64,000 bases of DNA from CAZYSK01 sp964649415 (lineage in GTDB: Bacteria; Chloroflexota; Anaerolineae; B4-G1), in NCBI GenBank assembly GCA_964649415.1, contig CAZYSK010000030.1, positions 1 through 64,000 on the forward strand, read 5' to 3'. The notes below the pieces were generated by a model. The model saw only the letters and a program-made list of their open reading frames with translations. It searched no databases and was not told where the DNA came from. Position 1 is the first letter of the stretch. Each line of letters starts with the position of its first letter. Of the stretch, positions 10,321-19,521 are shown in pieces. The position numbers were made by a program, and so were the translations under genes.

Positions 10321-11015
10321 TGAAATTGTCCATTATCACCTGCGCCTATAACGAGCGCAAGACGATTCTCGAGGCCATACGTCAGGCCTATGCCGTTGAC
10401 CTTGGCCCCGGCTGGGAGAAGGAGATCGTCGTCGTAGACAACTTCTCCACCGACGGCACGCGGGAGCTGCTCCAGACGGTGGACCTGCCGGACGTGCGCG
10501 TAGTGTTTCACCCGCGCAACCTGGGCAAGGGTGCCTCTGTGCGCTCGGGCATCGCGGAGGCCACGGGTGACTACTTCGTCATATTCGACGCCGATCTGGA
10601 ATACGACGCCGCCGATCTGCGGCGCTTGGTGGCACCCATTGTCCCCGGCGAGACCGTGGCTGTGTTCGGTTCGCGCACCCTGGGGGGACGCCGGATCTAT
10701 GAGTACGCCCGAAACTACTGGGGCGTGCGCCTCCTGACGTGGGTGGCCAACTTGCTCTATGGCGCTCGGTTGACCGACATCGCCGTCGGACCCAAGCTGG
10801 TCCGATTGGATGTGGCGCGCTCGCTGGGCCTGGATGGCTCCGGGTTCGACCTGGACTTTGAGCTGCCCTGCAAGCTACTCAAGCGGGGACACGATATCCT
10901 GGAGGTTCCCGTCGCCTACCATCCGCGCACGGTTGAGGAGGGCAAGAAACTAAGCACGCCGTTCCGTACCGGGCTTCACGCGCTGTGGGTGATCGTGAAG
11001 GCGCGCTTCGTGTAG
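10320..11015 (+). CDS. Family 2 glycosyltransferase
   Basis: This 231-aa enzyme has a GT-A fold of the dolichol-phosphate mannosyltransferase type. The N-terminal strand SIITCAYNERKTI, the VVVDNFSTDGT motif and the metal-binding FDADLEYD are present. No membrane segments are obvious, so it probably works at the cytoplasmic face. It follows the CDP-dideoxyhexose genes closely, so it may transfer that sugar or make a polyprenyl-phosphate sugar donor; the acceptor is not predictable. Confidence 0.85.
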   Translation: MKLSIITCAYNERKTILEAIRQAYAVDLGPGWEKEIVVVDNFSTDGTRELLQTVDLPDVRVVFHPRNLGKGASVRSGIAEATGDYFVIFDADLEYDAADLRRLVAPIVPGETVAVFGSRTLGGRRIYEYARNYWGVRLLTWVANLLYGARLTDIAVGPKLVRLDVARSLGLDGSGFDLDFELPCKLLKRGHDILEVPVAYHPRTVEEGKKLSTPFRTGLHALWVIVKARFV

Positions 11016-11072
11016 TGAGGAAGCAAGAGGCAGGATGCAGGAGGCAAAAGGCAAGAGGGAGGTAGGTAGAGA

Positions 11073-12086
11073 ATGAACGTCATCGTGACCGGATCCATTG
11101 CGTACGATTATCTGATGACCTTCCCGGGTCACTTCGCCGAGCACTTCCTGCCTGATGAGCTCGATCATCTCTCCGTCAGCTTCCTCGTGGACGAGATGCG
11201 CCGGCAGCACGGGGGGTGTGCGGCCAACATCGCCTACAACCTGGCCCTCCTGGGTGAGCGTCCGCGCATGATGGGCACGGTGGGGCAGGATTTCGGCGAG
11301 TACCGCGAATGGCTGGAGCAGCAGGGTGTGGACATATCCCTCGTCCACGACGAGCCAGACATCTTCACCGCCTCTTGCTTCATCAACACCGATCTAGACG
11401 GCAACCAGATCGTCAGTTTCTACACCGGCGCGATGGCGCGGGCGCGCAATCTCTCGTTTCACGATCTGGGCCCCGCTGCCGAGCCGGTGGATCTGGTGGT
11501 CATCTCCCCCAACGATCCAGAGGCGATGCTGAAGTATGCCGCCGAGTGCCGGGAACTGGACATCCCGTATCTGTTTGATCCCAGCCAGCAGATCATCCGC
11601 CTCTCCGGCGAAGAACTGCGGGCCGGGCTCGATGGCTGCGATCTGCTCGTGGTCAACGAGTACGAGTTTGGGATGCTGCGCGAGAAGACGGGGCTGAGCG
11701 TGGAGGCGATCCAGTCTACCCCGGCCCGCGCCTGCGTCATCACGCTGGGCGCGGACGGGACGCGTATCTGGGCGGAGGGAGCGGCGTACGACATCCCGGT
11801 CGTACCGCCCGAGCGGACGGACGAGCCCACCGGCGTCGGAGATGCCTTCCGGGCCGGGTTGATCAAGGGGCTGGCCCTGGACCTGTCGTGGGACCTGGCC
11901 GGGCGCATGGGGGCGCTAACAGCCACGTACTCACTGGAGCACTTTGGTCCCCAGAGCCACCACTACACGCTGGCCGAGTTCGTCACTCGCTTCCGCGAGC
12001 ATTTCGACGATGAGGGTGCATTGGACGGACTGACGGCAGCGGCAGAAACCAGGCTTCCTGGCCCGGCCAGTGCCGGCAGCCGATAG
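11073..12086 (+). CDS. PfkB-family kinase, probable adenosine kinase
   Basis: This 337-aa ribokinase-fold kinase has an N-terminal GSIAYDYLM start, the GGCAANIAYNLALLG motif and the C-terminal anion-hole motif PTGVGDAF with catalytic Asp257. Closest in style to bacterial adenosine-kinase-like PfkB proteins. The neighbour two genes on is ahcY, which releases adenosine, so phosphorylation of adenosine to AMP is a sensible role; this is inference from context. The last residues (ETRLPGPASAGSR) are encoded by a half copy of the dispersed GAAACCAGG palindrome. A purine-rich leader precedes the ATG. Confidence 0.82.
   Translation: MNVIVTGSIAYDYLMTFPGHFAEHFLPDELDHLSVSFLVDEMRRQHGGCAANIAYNLALLGERPRMMGTVGQDFGEYREWLEQQGVDISLVHDEPDIFTASCFINTDLDGNQIVSFYTGAMARARNLSFHDLGPAAEPVDLVVISPNDPEAMLKYAAECRELDIPYLFDPSQQIIRLSGEELRAGLDGCDLLVVNEYEFGMLREKTGLSVEAIQSTPARACVITLGADGTRIWAEGAAYDIPVVPPERTDEPTGVGDAFRAGLIKGLALDLSWDLAGRMGALTATYSLEHFGPQSHHYTLAEFVTRFREHFDDEGALDGLTAAAETRLPGPASAGSR
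12045..12061 (+). repeat. Family A half-element at the kinase 3' end
   Basis: GAAACCAGGCTTCCTGG is a short, degenerate copy of the dispersed palindrome and codes part of the last 15 residues of the PfkB kinase. Confidence 0.5.
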
Positions 12087-12104
12087 GCGAGGCAAGAAGA
12101 GAAG

Positions 12105-13028
12105 ATGGGCCAGAATCAGCGTTTCGGCGGGTCGAGCGCCATCGGATGTATGGGCGGACGCAGCCGACCGCAGACGGTCGGGGTCAGTGTCCGCAATGTC
12201 CACGGAATAGCGGCATCCGATAGCGAGGGACCTGGTCCATTCGCCGTGCGTGAGACGAGTGACAAAGCGCGGATTCTCCCTTTCCTCGAGAGTGATCGCC
12301 TCTATGCCGCGTATGCTATTGCCGATCTGGAGCCCGCGATGTTCGCGCAGTGTGCGTGGACGGCGGCGGAACGCTCTGGCCGGGTGGAGGCGTTGGCGCT
12401 GCACTTCCGGGGCCTCAGTCCGCCGGCCTTGTTTGTTATGGGTACCACCAGCGGCCTGCGCGCGGTTTTCGATGCGGGGCGATACGCTGATGGGGTCTAC
12501 CTGACCTGTCGCCCGGAGCACCTGGAGGTGGCGAGTGCTTTCTTCCGTTGGGACCAGACGGTCCCCATGTGGCGCATGGCGCTGCATGAGACCGGGTCTC
12601 TTCCGAAAGACCTGGTCTCGGGTCCCTGCGTCCGGCTCACGCCGGCCCACGCCGATAGCCTTAGCGAGCTGTATACCCTGGGCGACGGCGGGGCTGCTTT
12701 CAGCCCGACGCAGATGCCGGACGGCGTGTACTACGGGGTCGTGGTGGACGACCGGCCGGTCGCGGTGGCAGGGACTCACGTGGTCAGTCCCACGTACGGT
12801 GTGGCGGCGGTCGGCAACATCTTCACCCACCCGGAGCACCGGTGCCAGGGCTACGCCACCGCGGCCACGGCTGCTGTCGCGGCTGAACTGCTTGAGCGTG
12901 GTGTTTCTGACATCGTGCTCAACGTGGCCCAAGACAACGATGCGGCCATTCACGTCTACGAGAAACTGGGATTCCGGCGGCACTGCCCATTCTTCGAGGG
13001 TCGCGCCGCCCCATCCCCCAAGAACTAA
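12105..13028 (+). CDS. GNAT-family N-acetyltransferase
   Basis: This 307-aa protein has a C-terminal GNAT fold: the acetyl-CoA-binding region is VGNIFTHPEHRCQGYATAA (R-x-x-G-x-A type), followed by LNVAQDNDAAIHVYEKLGF. The conserved part begins at about residue 48 (VRETSDKARILPFLE), where a GTG at 12246 is an alternative start; the first 47 residues look like translated repeat-rich spacer. A family A palindrome lies in frame at residues about 162-172 (HETGSLPKDLVSG). It sits between the PfkB kinase and ahcY, 18 bases after the former and 12 before the latter, so it is probably in the same operon. The substrate is unknown. Confidence 0.8.
   Translation: MGQNQRFGGSSAIGCMGGRSRPQTVGVSVRNVHGIAASDSEGPGPFAVRETSDKARILPFLESDRLYAAYAIADLEPAMFAQCAWTAAERSGRVEALALHFRGLSPPALFVMGTTSGLRAVFDAGRYADGVYLTCRPEHLEVASAFFRWDQTVPMWRMALHETGSLPKDLVSGPCVRLTPAHADSLSELYTLGDGGAAFSPTQMPDGVYYGVVVDDRPVAVAGTHVVSPTYGVAAVGNIFTHPEHRCQGYATAATAAVAAELLERGVSDIVLNVAQDNDAAIHVYEKLGFRRHCPFFEGRAAPSPKN
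12588..12619 (+). repeat. Family A palindrome inside the GNAT gene
   Basis: GAGACCGGGTCT and AGACCTGGTCTC form an inverted repeat around TTCCGA. The reading frame gives ETGSLPKDLVS, which matches the pattern ETRF..(K/E)NLVS coded by other copies of this family. Confidence 0.7.
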
Positions 13029-13040
13029 GGAGACAGACTT

Positions 13041-14306
<1,266 letters not shown>

Positions 14307-14348
14307 GGAAATCACAAATTCCAAATCCCAAAACGCAAAGCATGAATA

Positions 14349-14370
14349 GAAACCAGGTTTTTGACCCTGG
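14349..14370 (+). repeat. Family A half-element between ahcY and trmO
   Basis: GAAACCAGGTTTTTGACCCTGG is an imperfect copy of the dispersed palindrome. The whole gap 14307-14460 is AT-richer than the genes around it and holds no ORF of its own. Confidence 0.55.
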
Positions 14371-14460
14371 CTGGCGCAAGGACCGTTCATAGGCGTTACA
14401 AAGGTGCGCCAAGATCAACGTTTCGATAGCGAAAAACGGGTTTCTTGGATCGAGTCGACA

Positions 14461-14982
14461 ATGGCAGATTCTGAATCTCAAAGCGCGAAATATGCCTTCC
14501 AACCCCTGGCCATGACTCCCATCGGCTACGTGGAGCGGGGCGAGGCGGATGGTGAACGTGCGTCCGCGGATGAGAAACCGGGTTTTGCGGAAAAAACCCG
14601 GTTTCAGCGTGCGTCTGGGAACGGGGAGTTGCAGATGGATGACGTGCGCACCCTGCCGGCCCGGATCGTGCTCGATCCGTCGTTGACCGACGGCTTGCTG
14701 GGGCTACAGCCGGGCAGCGACGTCGTCGTCCTGTACTGCTTTCACCGCTCCACCGGCTACGAGCTGCAGGTGCATCCCCGGGGCGACCTGAGCAGGCCGC
14801 TCCGGGGAGTGTTCGCGGTTCGCAGTCCCCGCCGTCCCAACCCCATCGCGCTGACGACGGCCCGCATCCTGCGCATCGAAGACAACGTGCTGGAGGTGGT
14901 GGGGCTGGACGCGGCGGATGGCTCGCCCGTGCTGGACATCAAGCCCCACGCCCCATTCTTCGACACGCCGTACACGCGATAG
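14461..14982 (+). CDS. trmO: tRNA (adenine37-N6)-methyltransferase-type protein (TsaA/TrmO fold)
   Basis: This 173-aa beta-barrel methyltransferase of the TsaA/TrmO family is known to N6-methylate t6A37 in tRNA using SAM. It has the N-terminal MTPIGYVERG, the signature RGVFAVRSPRRPNPIAL and the ending LDIKPHAPFFDTP. The ATG at 14461 is favoured; the frame stays open upstream to 14404. Residues about 38-49 (KPGFAEKTRFQ) are coded by a complete family A palindrome inserted in a surface-loop position soon after the first strand. Confidence 0.88.
   Translation: MADSESQSAKYAFQPLAMTPIGYVERGEADGERASADEKPGFAEKTRFQRASGNGELQMDDVRTLPARIVLDPSLTDGLLGLQPGSDVVVLYCFHRSTGYELQVHPRGDLSRPLRGVFAVRSPRRPNPIALTTARILRIEDNVLEVVGLDAADGSPVLDIKPHAPFFDTPYTR
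14574..14605 (+). repeat. Family A palindrome inside trmO
   Basis: A near-perfect 32-base inverted repeat, GAAACCGGGTTTT / AAAACCCGGTTTC around GCGGA. It keeps the trmO frame open. Confidence 0.85.
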
Positions 14983-14984
14983 GC

Positions 14985-15107
14985 TGGTACGTTGGTAGAG
15001 TGGTAGACTGGTAGTTGGTAGGTTGGTGAGATGCTTGCCGGCTTACCAATGTACCAATCTACCAGTTTCCCAACCTACCGACTTACCAGTTTCCCAATTC
15101 ACCATCC
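14985..15107. repeat. GTTGGTAG repeats in inverted arrangement between convergent genes
   Basis: Several GGTAG(A/G)TTG units are followed by their complements (CTACCAA, TTACCAG). This makes a long imperfect palindrome between trmO and the convergent aldolase-Fae gene. It could serve as a bidirectional terminator; the unit is the same as at 7795-7864. Confidence 0.75.
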
Positions 15108-15110
15108 CGA

Positions 15111-16589
15111 CTACGGCGCGTAGCGGAAGGGGTGCCGCGCCGCGGCCTTCTCGTTGATCAGTTCCTCCACCACGGGCCGGCCCTCCAGCGCCTTGCGGAT
15201 GGCGTAGCGGGTGGCCTTGTAGTTGTTGAAGTCCACTCGCTTGGCGATAGACGCAGCCGGGTGCACGAAGGCGTTGACGATGAGCACGACGTCGTCCAGG
15301 ATCGCCTCGGGCAGGAACCCGTCCTCGACGCTCAGCCGGATGGCCAGGTTGACACCCTGGGCGGCGTGCTCGTAGAAGAGCCGTCGCTGCTTGGCCGTGC
15401 GGACGGTCACGGTGGGCACCAGCAGCGTGCGTGGCCGCTCATTGATGATCTTCAAGCCGCGCTTTTCTCCCCGTTCGGCCATCGCCCGCTCCATGGCGCG
15501 TCCCACGGGGCCGTTCTTCAAGCCCAACAGCAGGTCCACGTGTGCCAGTTCGTGGAAGGGCGGGCCGGCGAACCCCTCCCCCACCTTCATCGTGAAGCCG
15601 GAGATCGTGCGCGGCGTCTGAGGCGTGGCGCACACCTCCGTCTCTACCTGCCGGTGGCCCAGGTCATAGGTGACTGTGGCTTTCTTGATCTTGTCTATGT
15701 CCGGCAGCTCCAGTTGCAGGCGTAGCTCGTCGCGGTCCTCGCGGCGGAACGCGCCGCCGGGCATGACCGGATGGCGCGAGTCGCCGATGGGCAAGCCCAT
15801 CATGCGCAGCCCTTCCTTGACCGCCTGGGTGGAGCCGCAGCGCACGATGATGCGCACGAGTTTCTGCACTCTCTGCTGCCAGTATTGCGCCGTCTCCAGA
15901 TCGCCTTCGAGCGTCGCCTGGTAGACGCGCTGCCAGACGTCGGGGATGACGTTGGCGCTGGCCAGGATGGCGCCGTCGGCGCCGGCCCCCAGGGCTGCCT
16001 GCACCACCTCGTCGTGCCCGACGAAGATAGCGACCTTGCCTTTCACCTTCTCGAACATGGCCTCCATGAAGGGCAGATCGCCCGAGGAGTCCTTGATGCC
16101 GATGACGTTGTCGAAGTCGAGCGACATAGCCTCGCCGGTCCACCACCTGAAGTGAGTGCCCGCGCACTGGGGGATGTTGTACAGCACGATGGGTAGCCCC
16201 ACCTGGTCCACTGCCCTGAAGTGATCGTAGACCTCGTTGAACGTGGGCTTGAGGAAATACGGGGCGACGACCAGCGCGCCGCTCGCGCCTGCATCTTTGG
16301 CCCACTCCGTCAGTTTCAGCGTCTCGCGCGTGGATTTGCAGCCGGTACCAACCACCACCGGCACGCGACCGGCCACCTCGTCCAGGCATATCTGTGTGAC
16401 CTGCTTGCGCTCCTCCAGCGTCAGATACGAGAACTCGCCCGTCGTGCCGCACGGGACCACGCCATTCACGTGGGGTAGCACGTAGCGGATCAGTGCGCGA
16501 TAGCCTGCCTCATCCACCTTGTCGTCTGCCGTGAAGGGCGTCACCAGCGCAGGAAAGATCCCTTTGAACCAATCGGTCTTGTAGCCCAT
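15111..16589 (-). CDS. DapA-family class I aldolase fused to a formaldehyde-activating enzyme domain
   Basis: This 492-aa protein has two domains. Residues 1-about 300 are a DHDPS/N-acetylneuraminate-lyase barrel with GTTGEFSYLT, Tyr137 (LYNIP) and the Schiff-base Lys166 (GIKDSSGD). The Arg of the YNVPxRTG motif that binds aspartate semialdehyde in true DapA is absent (YNIPQCAGTHF), so lysine biosynthesis is unlikely. Residues about 332-472 match Fae: KVGEGFAG, HELAHVDLLLG with catalytic-type His350, LLVPTVTVRTAKQ, HAAQGVNLAI, and the ending ARHPF. Fae condenses formaldehyde with tetrahydromethanopterin. A plausible reaction is retro-aldol cleavage to pyruvate plus formaldehyde, captured by Fae; this is inference. 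A GGGAGA ribosome site precedes the ATG. It is the second gene of the operon. Confidence 0.88.
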   Translation of the reverse strand: MGYKTDWFKGIFPALVTPFTADDKVDEAGYRALIRYVLPHVNGVVPCGTTGEFSYLTLEERKQVTQICLDEVAGRVPVVVGTGCKSTRETLKLTEWAKDAGASGALVVAPYFLKPTFNEVYDHFRAVDQVGLPIVLYNIPQCAGTHFRWWTGEAMSLDFDNVIGIKDSSGDLPFMEAMFEKVKGKVAIFVGHDEVVQAALGAGADGAILASANVIPDVWQRVYQATLEGDLETAQYWQQRVQKLVRIIVRCGSTQAVKEGLRMMGLPIGDSRHPVMPGGAFRREDRDELRLQLELPDIDKIKKATVTYDLGHRQVETEVCATPQTPRTISGFTMKVGEGFAGPPFHELAHVDLLLGLKNGPVGRAMERAMAERGEKRGLKIINERPRTLLVPTVTVRTAKQRRLFYEHAAQGVNLAIRLSVEDGFLPEAILDDVVLIVNAFVHPAASIAKRVDFNNYKATRYAIRKALEGRPVVEELINEKAAARHPFRYAP

Positions 16590-16616
16590 AGTTTGTCTCC
16601 CTATCTCATGAACCGC

Positions 16617-18041
16617 TTATTGCGAGAACGCCTGCGCCAATGCATCAGCAGCGGCGGCACGGACACTGTGGAAGAGCGCGTGGCGATCCAGCGCTCGGGG
16701 GTGCAGCGTCGCCAGTGCGATCATCACGTATGCGTCGACCGCCGCGTCCGGGACACGGCCTTCCTCCAGGGCGTCTACGATAGCCTGCGCCAGCGCTGCC
16801 TGCGTGGGTCCATAGATCATGTTCGCCTGACGCAGGTTCTTCTGCGGCAGCGTCGGCAGAAGCAGGGTGGAGGGGCGCACAGTGAGCCCTGGTTCGAGGA
16901 TGGCCGTCAGCGCCTCTCGCCGGTGCAGCGGATAGGTCAGTTGCAGCGCGTAAGTGTCGCCCAGAACCGTGTCCTTGCCCCCGGCAATCAGGTCAATCTG
17001 GACCTTGTTCAAGCCCTCACCGGCTGTGCCGGTCCCAGTGTGCAAGGCGTGCGCGGCGATATGCTCCGGCGTGATCTCCAGGTCACCGAAGCGGGAGGCG
17101 AGCGGCGCGCTGGGGTACTCGAAGTCTGGCTCCTCGACCTGTATCTTGCCCAGCTTCTCCAATTCGAGGCGAATCTCGGCGCGCGTCTCGTGGATCAGCG
17201 CCCCGCCGACTGCCTTGAGCGGCTTGCGTGGGGGCCCCATGTCCAATCCCATCAGCTTGAGCGCCGCTTTCACCGCCACGCCTCCGCCGTAGCGGCAGAA
17301 GATGCGGGAGAGCTTCTGCACGCTGCGCTGCAGGGCGCGGGCCTCCTCCAGCTGCCCCTCACCAGCCAGGCGGATGACCTCCTGCCATACCTCGGGATAT
17401 ACCTGAGCGCTGGCCAGGATGAAGCCGCTCACGCCGCCGGCCAGCGCGGGGAGCACGACCTCGTCGTGGCCGACGAAAATGTCTATGCGATCTCCGGCGT
17501 ACTCCAGCAGTTCCATCGTGTAGGTCAGATCGCCCGAGGAGTCCTTGAGACCGATCACGTTGGGCAGATCCGCCAGGTCCTCGACGACGGTGCGCGGCAG
17601 ATAGCTGTCCATCACCTGGGGGATGTTATACAGGATGATGGGCAGGTCCACGGCGGTGGCGATGTCGTAGAAATGCTGGTAGACGCCCTTGTCGGAGGGG
17701 TGGAGGAAGTAAGGAGTGACGATGAGGGCCGCGGATGCGCCTGCGTCTTTGGCGTCGCGCGCGAGCGTGAGGGCCTCTTGGGTGGACGAAGCGCCGCAGC
17801 CAGCGACGACGGGCTTGCCGCCCGCTTCCTCCACGCCGATCTCGACCAGCCGCCGTTGCTCCTCGCGGGTGAGGTAGGGAAACTCACCCGTCGTGCCACT
17901 GGTGACCAGCCCGTCCACGTTGGGCAGCGCGTACCGGATCAGGGTCCGGTAGGCTTCCTCGTCAACGTCCTCTGTCTTGCGCACGAAGGGCGTGACGAGC
18001 GCGGGGAAGACCCCCTTGAGCCACGGAACTTTGATAGGCAT
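16617..18041 (-). CDS. DapA-family aldolase fused to a divergent Fae-like domain
   Basis: This 474-aa paralogue of the downstream gene lies 27 bases before it. The aldolase part keeps GTTGEFPYLT, Tyr138 (LYNIP) and Lys166 (GLKDSSGD), again without the aspartate-semialdehyde Arg. Residues about 334-470 align with the Fae domain (GEGLNKVQIDLIAGG, LLLPTLPQKNLRQANMIYGPTQAALAQAI), but Gln348 stands where the first copy has the catalytic-type His, and the C-terminal HPF motif is lost. It may be a non-activating or structural partner. The start at 18041 is supported by AAGGAGG six bases upstream. It is the promoter-proximal gene. Confidence 0.82.
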   Translation of the reverse strand: MPIKVPWLKGVFPALVTPFVRKTEDVDEEAYRTLIRYALPNVDGLVTSGTTGEFPYLTREEQRRLVEIGVEEAGGKPVVAGCGASSTQEALTLARDAKDAGASAALIVTPYFLHPSDKGVYQHFYDIATAVDLPIILYNIPQVMDSYLPRTVVEDLADLPNVIGLKDSSGDLTYTMELLEYAGDRIDIFVGHDEVVLPALAGGVSGFILASAQVYPEVWQEVIRLAGEGQLEEARALQRSVQKLSRIFCRYGGGVAVKAALKLMGLDMGPPRKPLKAVGGALIHETRAEIRLELEKLGKIQVEEPDFEYPSAPLASRFGDLEITPEHIAAHALHTGTGTAGEGLNKVQIDLIAGGKDTVLGDTYALQLTYPLHRREALTAILEPGLTVRPSTLLLPTLPQKNLRQANMIYGPTQAALAQAIVDALEEGRVPDAAVDAYVMIALATLHPRALDRHALFHSVRAAAADALAQAFSQ

Positions 18042-18116
18042 AGATGACCTCCTTGGGTGATACGTGATACGTCGGACGTCGCACGTCAAGCGTGGAACGT
18101 CAAACGTCAGTCGTCA

Positions 18117-18125
18117 AGTATATCA
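18117..18125 (-). promoter_or_regulatory. Extended -10 promoter of the aldolase-Fae operon
   Basis: On the minus strand TGATATACT gives a TGn-extended -10 (TATACT). Transcription would start about 70 bases before the ATG at 18041. The leader holds short direct repeats of ACGTCAAGCGT type. No good -35 is seen. Confidence 0.45.
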
Positions 18126-18170
18126 CGTTAGCACGAAAGCGGCGAATTCGCAAGTGATTTTCGTCGTGGA

Positions 18171-18200
18171 TTTGTGAAAGGGTTGTCATTGGGCTATAAT
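18171..18200 (+). promoter_or_regulatory. Promoter of the ornithine cyclodeaminase-family gene
   Basis: A perfect TATAAT (18195-18200) lies 45 bases before the ATG. The best -35 at 18-base spacing is TTTGTG (18171-18176), which is weak. It is divergent from the aldolase-Fae promoter 50-80 bases away, so the two units may share control. Confidence 0.5.
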
Positions 18201-18244
18201 GCAGACGTTGGTTGCTGTCAAAATCCCAATAGGAGGCCATATTC

Positions 18245-19216
18245 ATGTCCGATAAGCTCTTGTATCTCTCCCAGGCCGACGTGCAGTCCGTCGGTCTGAC
18301 CATGGCGGACGTCATCGCCGCGCTGGAGGAGATGTTCCACGAGAAGGGGGAAGGCCGGGTGGAGATGCCGCCCAAGCCGGGCATCCACACGATGCCCGAT
18401 GCCTTTATCCACGCCATGCCGGCCTACATCCCGGCCCTGAAGTCCGCGGGGATGAAATGGGTGGGGGGCTATCCGGAGAACCAGAAGCGTGGACTGCCCT
18501 ACATCAGCGGCCTGCTTATCCTCAACGACCATGAGACGGGTATCCCGCTGGCGGTGATGGACTGCGTGTGGGTCACGGCCATGCGCACGGGCGCGGCCAC
18601 CGCCGTGGCTGCCAAGTACCTGGCTCGCCCGGATTCCGAGGTCGTCGGTATCCTGGGCTGCGGCGTGCAGGGACGGAGCAACCTGGAGGCGCTGAACGTG
18701 CTCTTCCCGCTCAAGAAAGCGTTCGTCTACGACGTGGATGCCGACGTCCAAAGCCGCTACGCGGAGGACATGAGCGAGCGCATCGGGCTGGAGGTGGTGC
18801 CGGTCCGGGAGCCGAAACAGGCCGTGGCCGGCTGCGATATGGTAGTCACCGCGGGCCCCATTCTTCGCGTGCCGCACGCTACCATCCAAGCGGGTTGGTT
18901 TGAGGCCGGCGGGTTCGCCTCGCTGGTGGATTTCGACTCGTACTGGCATGCAGACGCCTTGCGCGAGGCCGACAAGTTCTGCACCGACGACGTGCCTCAG
19001 CTCGAGCACTATCGCGAGGTCGGCTACTTCCAGGACATCCCGCCCATCCACGCCGATGTGGGCGAGTTGGTCACCGGGCGCAAGCCGGGGCGTGAGACGG
19101 ACGTGGAGCGGACGATGGCGTGCAACCTGGGCCTGGCTCTTGACGACATGGCCACCGCTCCTTTGATCTACAAGCGTGCACTGGAGCAGGGTATCGGCAC
19201 CTGGCTGCCCCTGTAG
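18245..19216 (+). CDS. Ornithine cyclodeaminase / mu-crystallin family dehydrogenase
   Basis: This 323-aa NAD(P)-dependent protein belongs to the family of ornithine cyclodeaminase, alanine dehydrogenase (archaeal type) and ketimine reductases. Visible are KWVGGYPENQKRGLPYI, LAVMDCVWVTAMRTGAATAVAAKYL cut here into the substrate-loop and helix regions, and the dinucleotide motif GILGCGVQGRSNLEAL. AGGAGG precedes the ATG. It is divergently transcribed from the two pyruvate-type aldolase-Fae genes, so it may reduce an imine or keto product related to them; that is inference. The exact substrate cannot be assigned. Confidence 0.87.
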   Translation: MSDKLLYLSQADVQSVGLTMADVIAALEEMFHEKGEGRVEMPPKPGIHTMPDAFIHAMPAYIPALKSAGMKWVGGYPENQKRGLPYISGLLILNDHETGIPLAVMDCVWVTAMRTGAATAVAAKYLARPDSEVVGILGCGVQGRSNLEALNVLFPLKKAFVYDVDADVQSRYAEDMSERIGLEVVPVREPKQAVAGCDMVVTAGPILRVPHATIQAGWFEAGGFASLVDFDSYWHADALREADKFCTDDVPQLEHYREVGYFQDIPPIHADVGELVTGRKPGRETDVERTMACNLGLALDDMATAPLIYKRALEQGIGTWLPL

Positions 19217-19238
19217 GGGCAGGTCTTGTACCTGCCCT
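19216..19238 (+). terminator. Hairpin at the cyclodeaminase stop codon
   Basis: GGGGCAGGT-CTTGT-ACCTGCCC begins at the stop codon and forms a strong stem. It belongs to the dispersed TAGGGGC...GCCCCTA family and could act as a terminator. Confidence 0.55.
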
Positions 19239-19275
19239 TGTGGCATGCCACCTCGCTGAGTATGTCGCGTGAACA

Positions 19276-19300
19276 TAGGGGCGCGGTCATCGCGCCCCTA
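19276..19300. repeat. Family D palindrome
   Basis: TAGGGGCGCG-GTCAT-CGCGCCCCTA is a perfect 10-bp stem. Related copies occur at 20945, 21911, 22985, 29829, 37874 and 40585-40637. Confidence 0.85.
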
Positions 19301-19392
19301 CGGTCTGTGGACTGATCCGGTCATAAGGGGCTTGTATGCAGCGGACAAAAGCGGATGCCACGCATCCCTCGAACGCGTGCAGTTGGACGCTG

Positions 19393-19519
19393 TTCACCAC
19401 CGAGTTCTACCGATAGGTGGATCGGCACCTGGCCCTGACGGCGTCTTCCTGCAGTGGGTGCCGCTGCATAGCATGGCCATCACCGACTACCGTTCGATCA
19501 TCCGAACGTTCCAGGAGGC
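19393..19519 (+). pseudogene. Decayed fragment of a spermidine synthase-like protein
   Basis: Translation gives FTTEFYR, an in-frame TAG, VDRHLA, then after a frame change PDGVFLQWVPLHSMAITDY and RSIIRTFQEA. This matches the C-terminal core of spermidine-synthase-like proteins (FYRL..RHLxPDGVFxQWVPLY). A stop and a frameshift within 130 bases and the lack of flanking sequence mark it as a remnant. It ends at a family A/B composite repeat. Confidence 0.65.
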
Positions 19520-19521
19520 GA

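Noticed and set aside
15111..18041. Lysine-biosynthesis DapA
   Set aside because: Both barrels lack the Arg in the YNVPxRTG motif needed for aspartate semialdehyde and carry Fae-type extensions.
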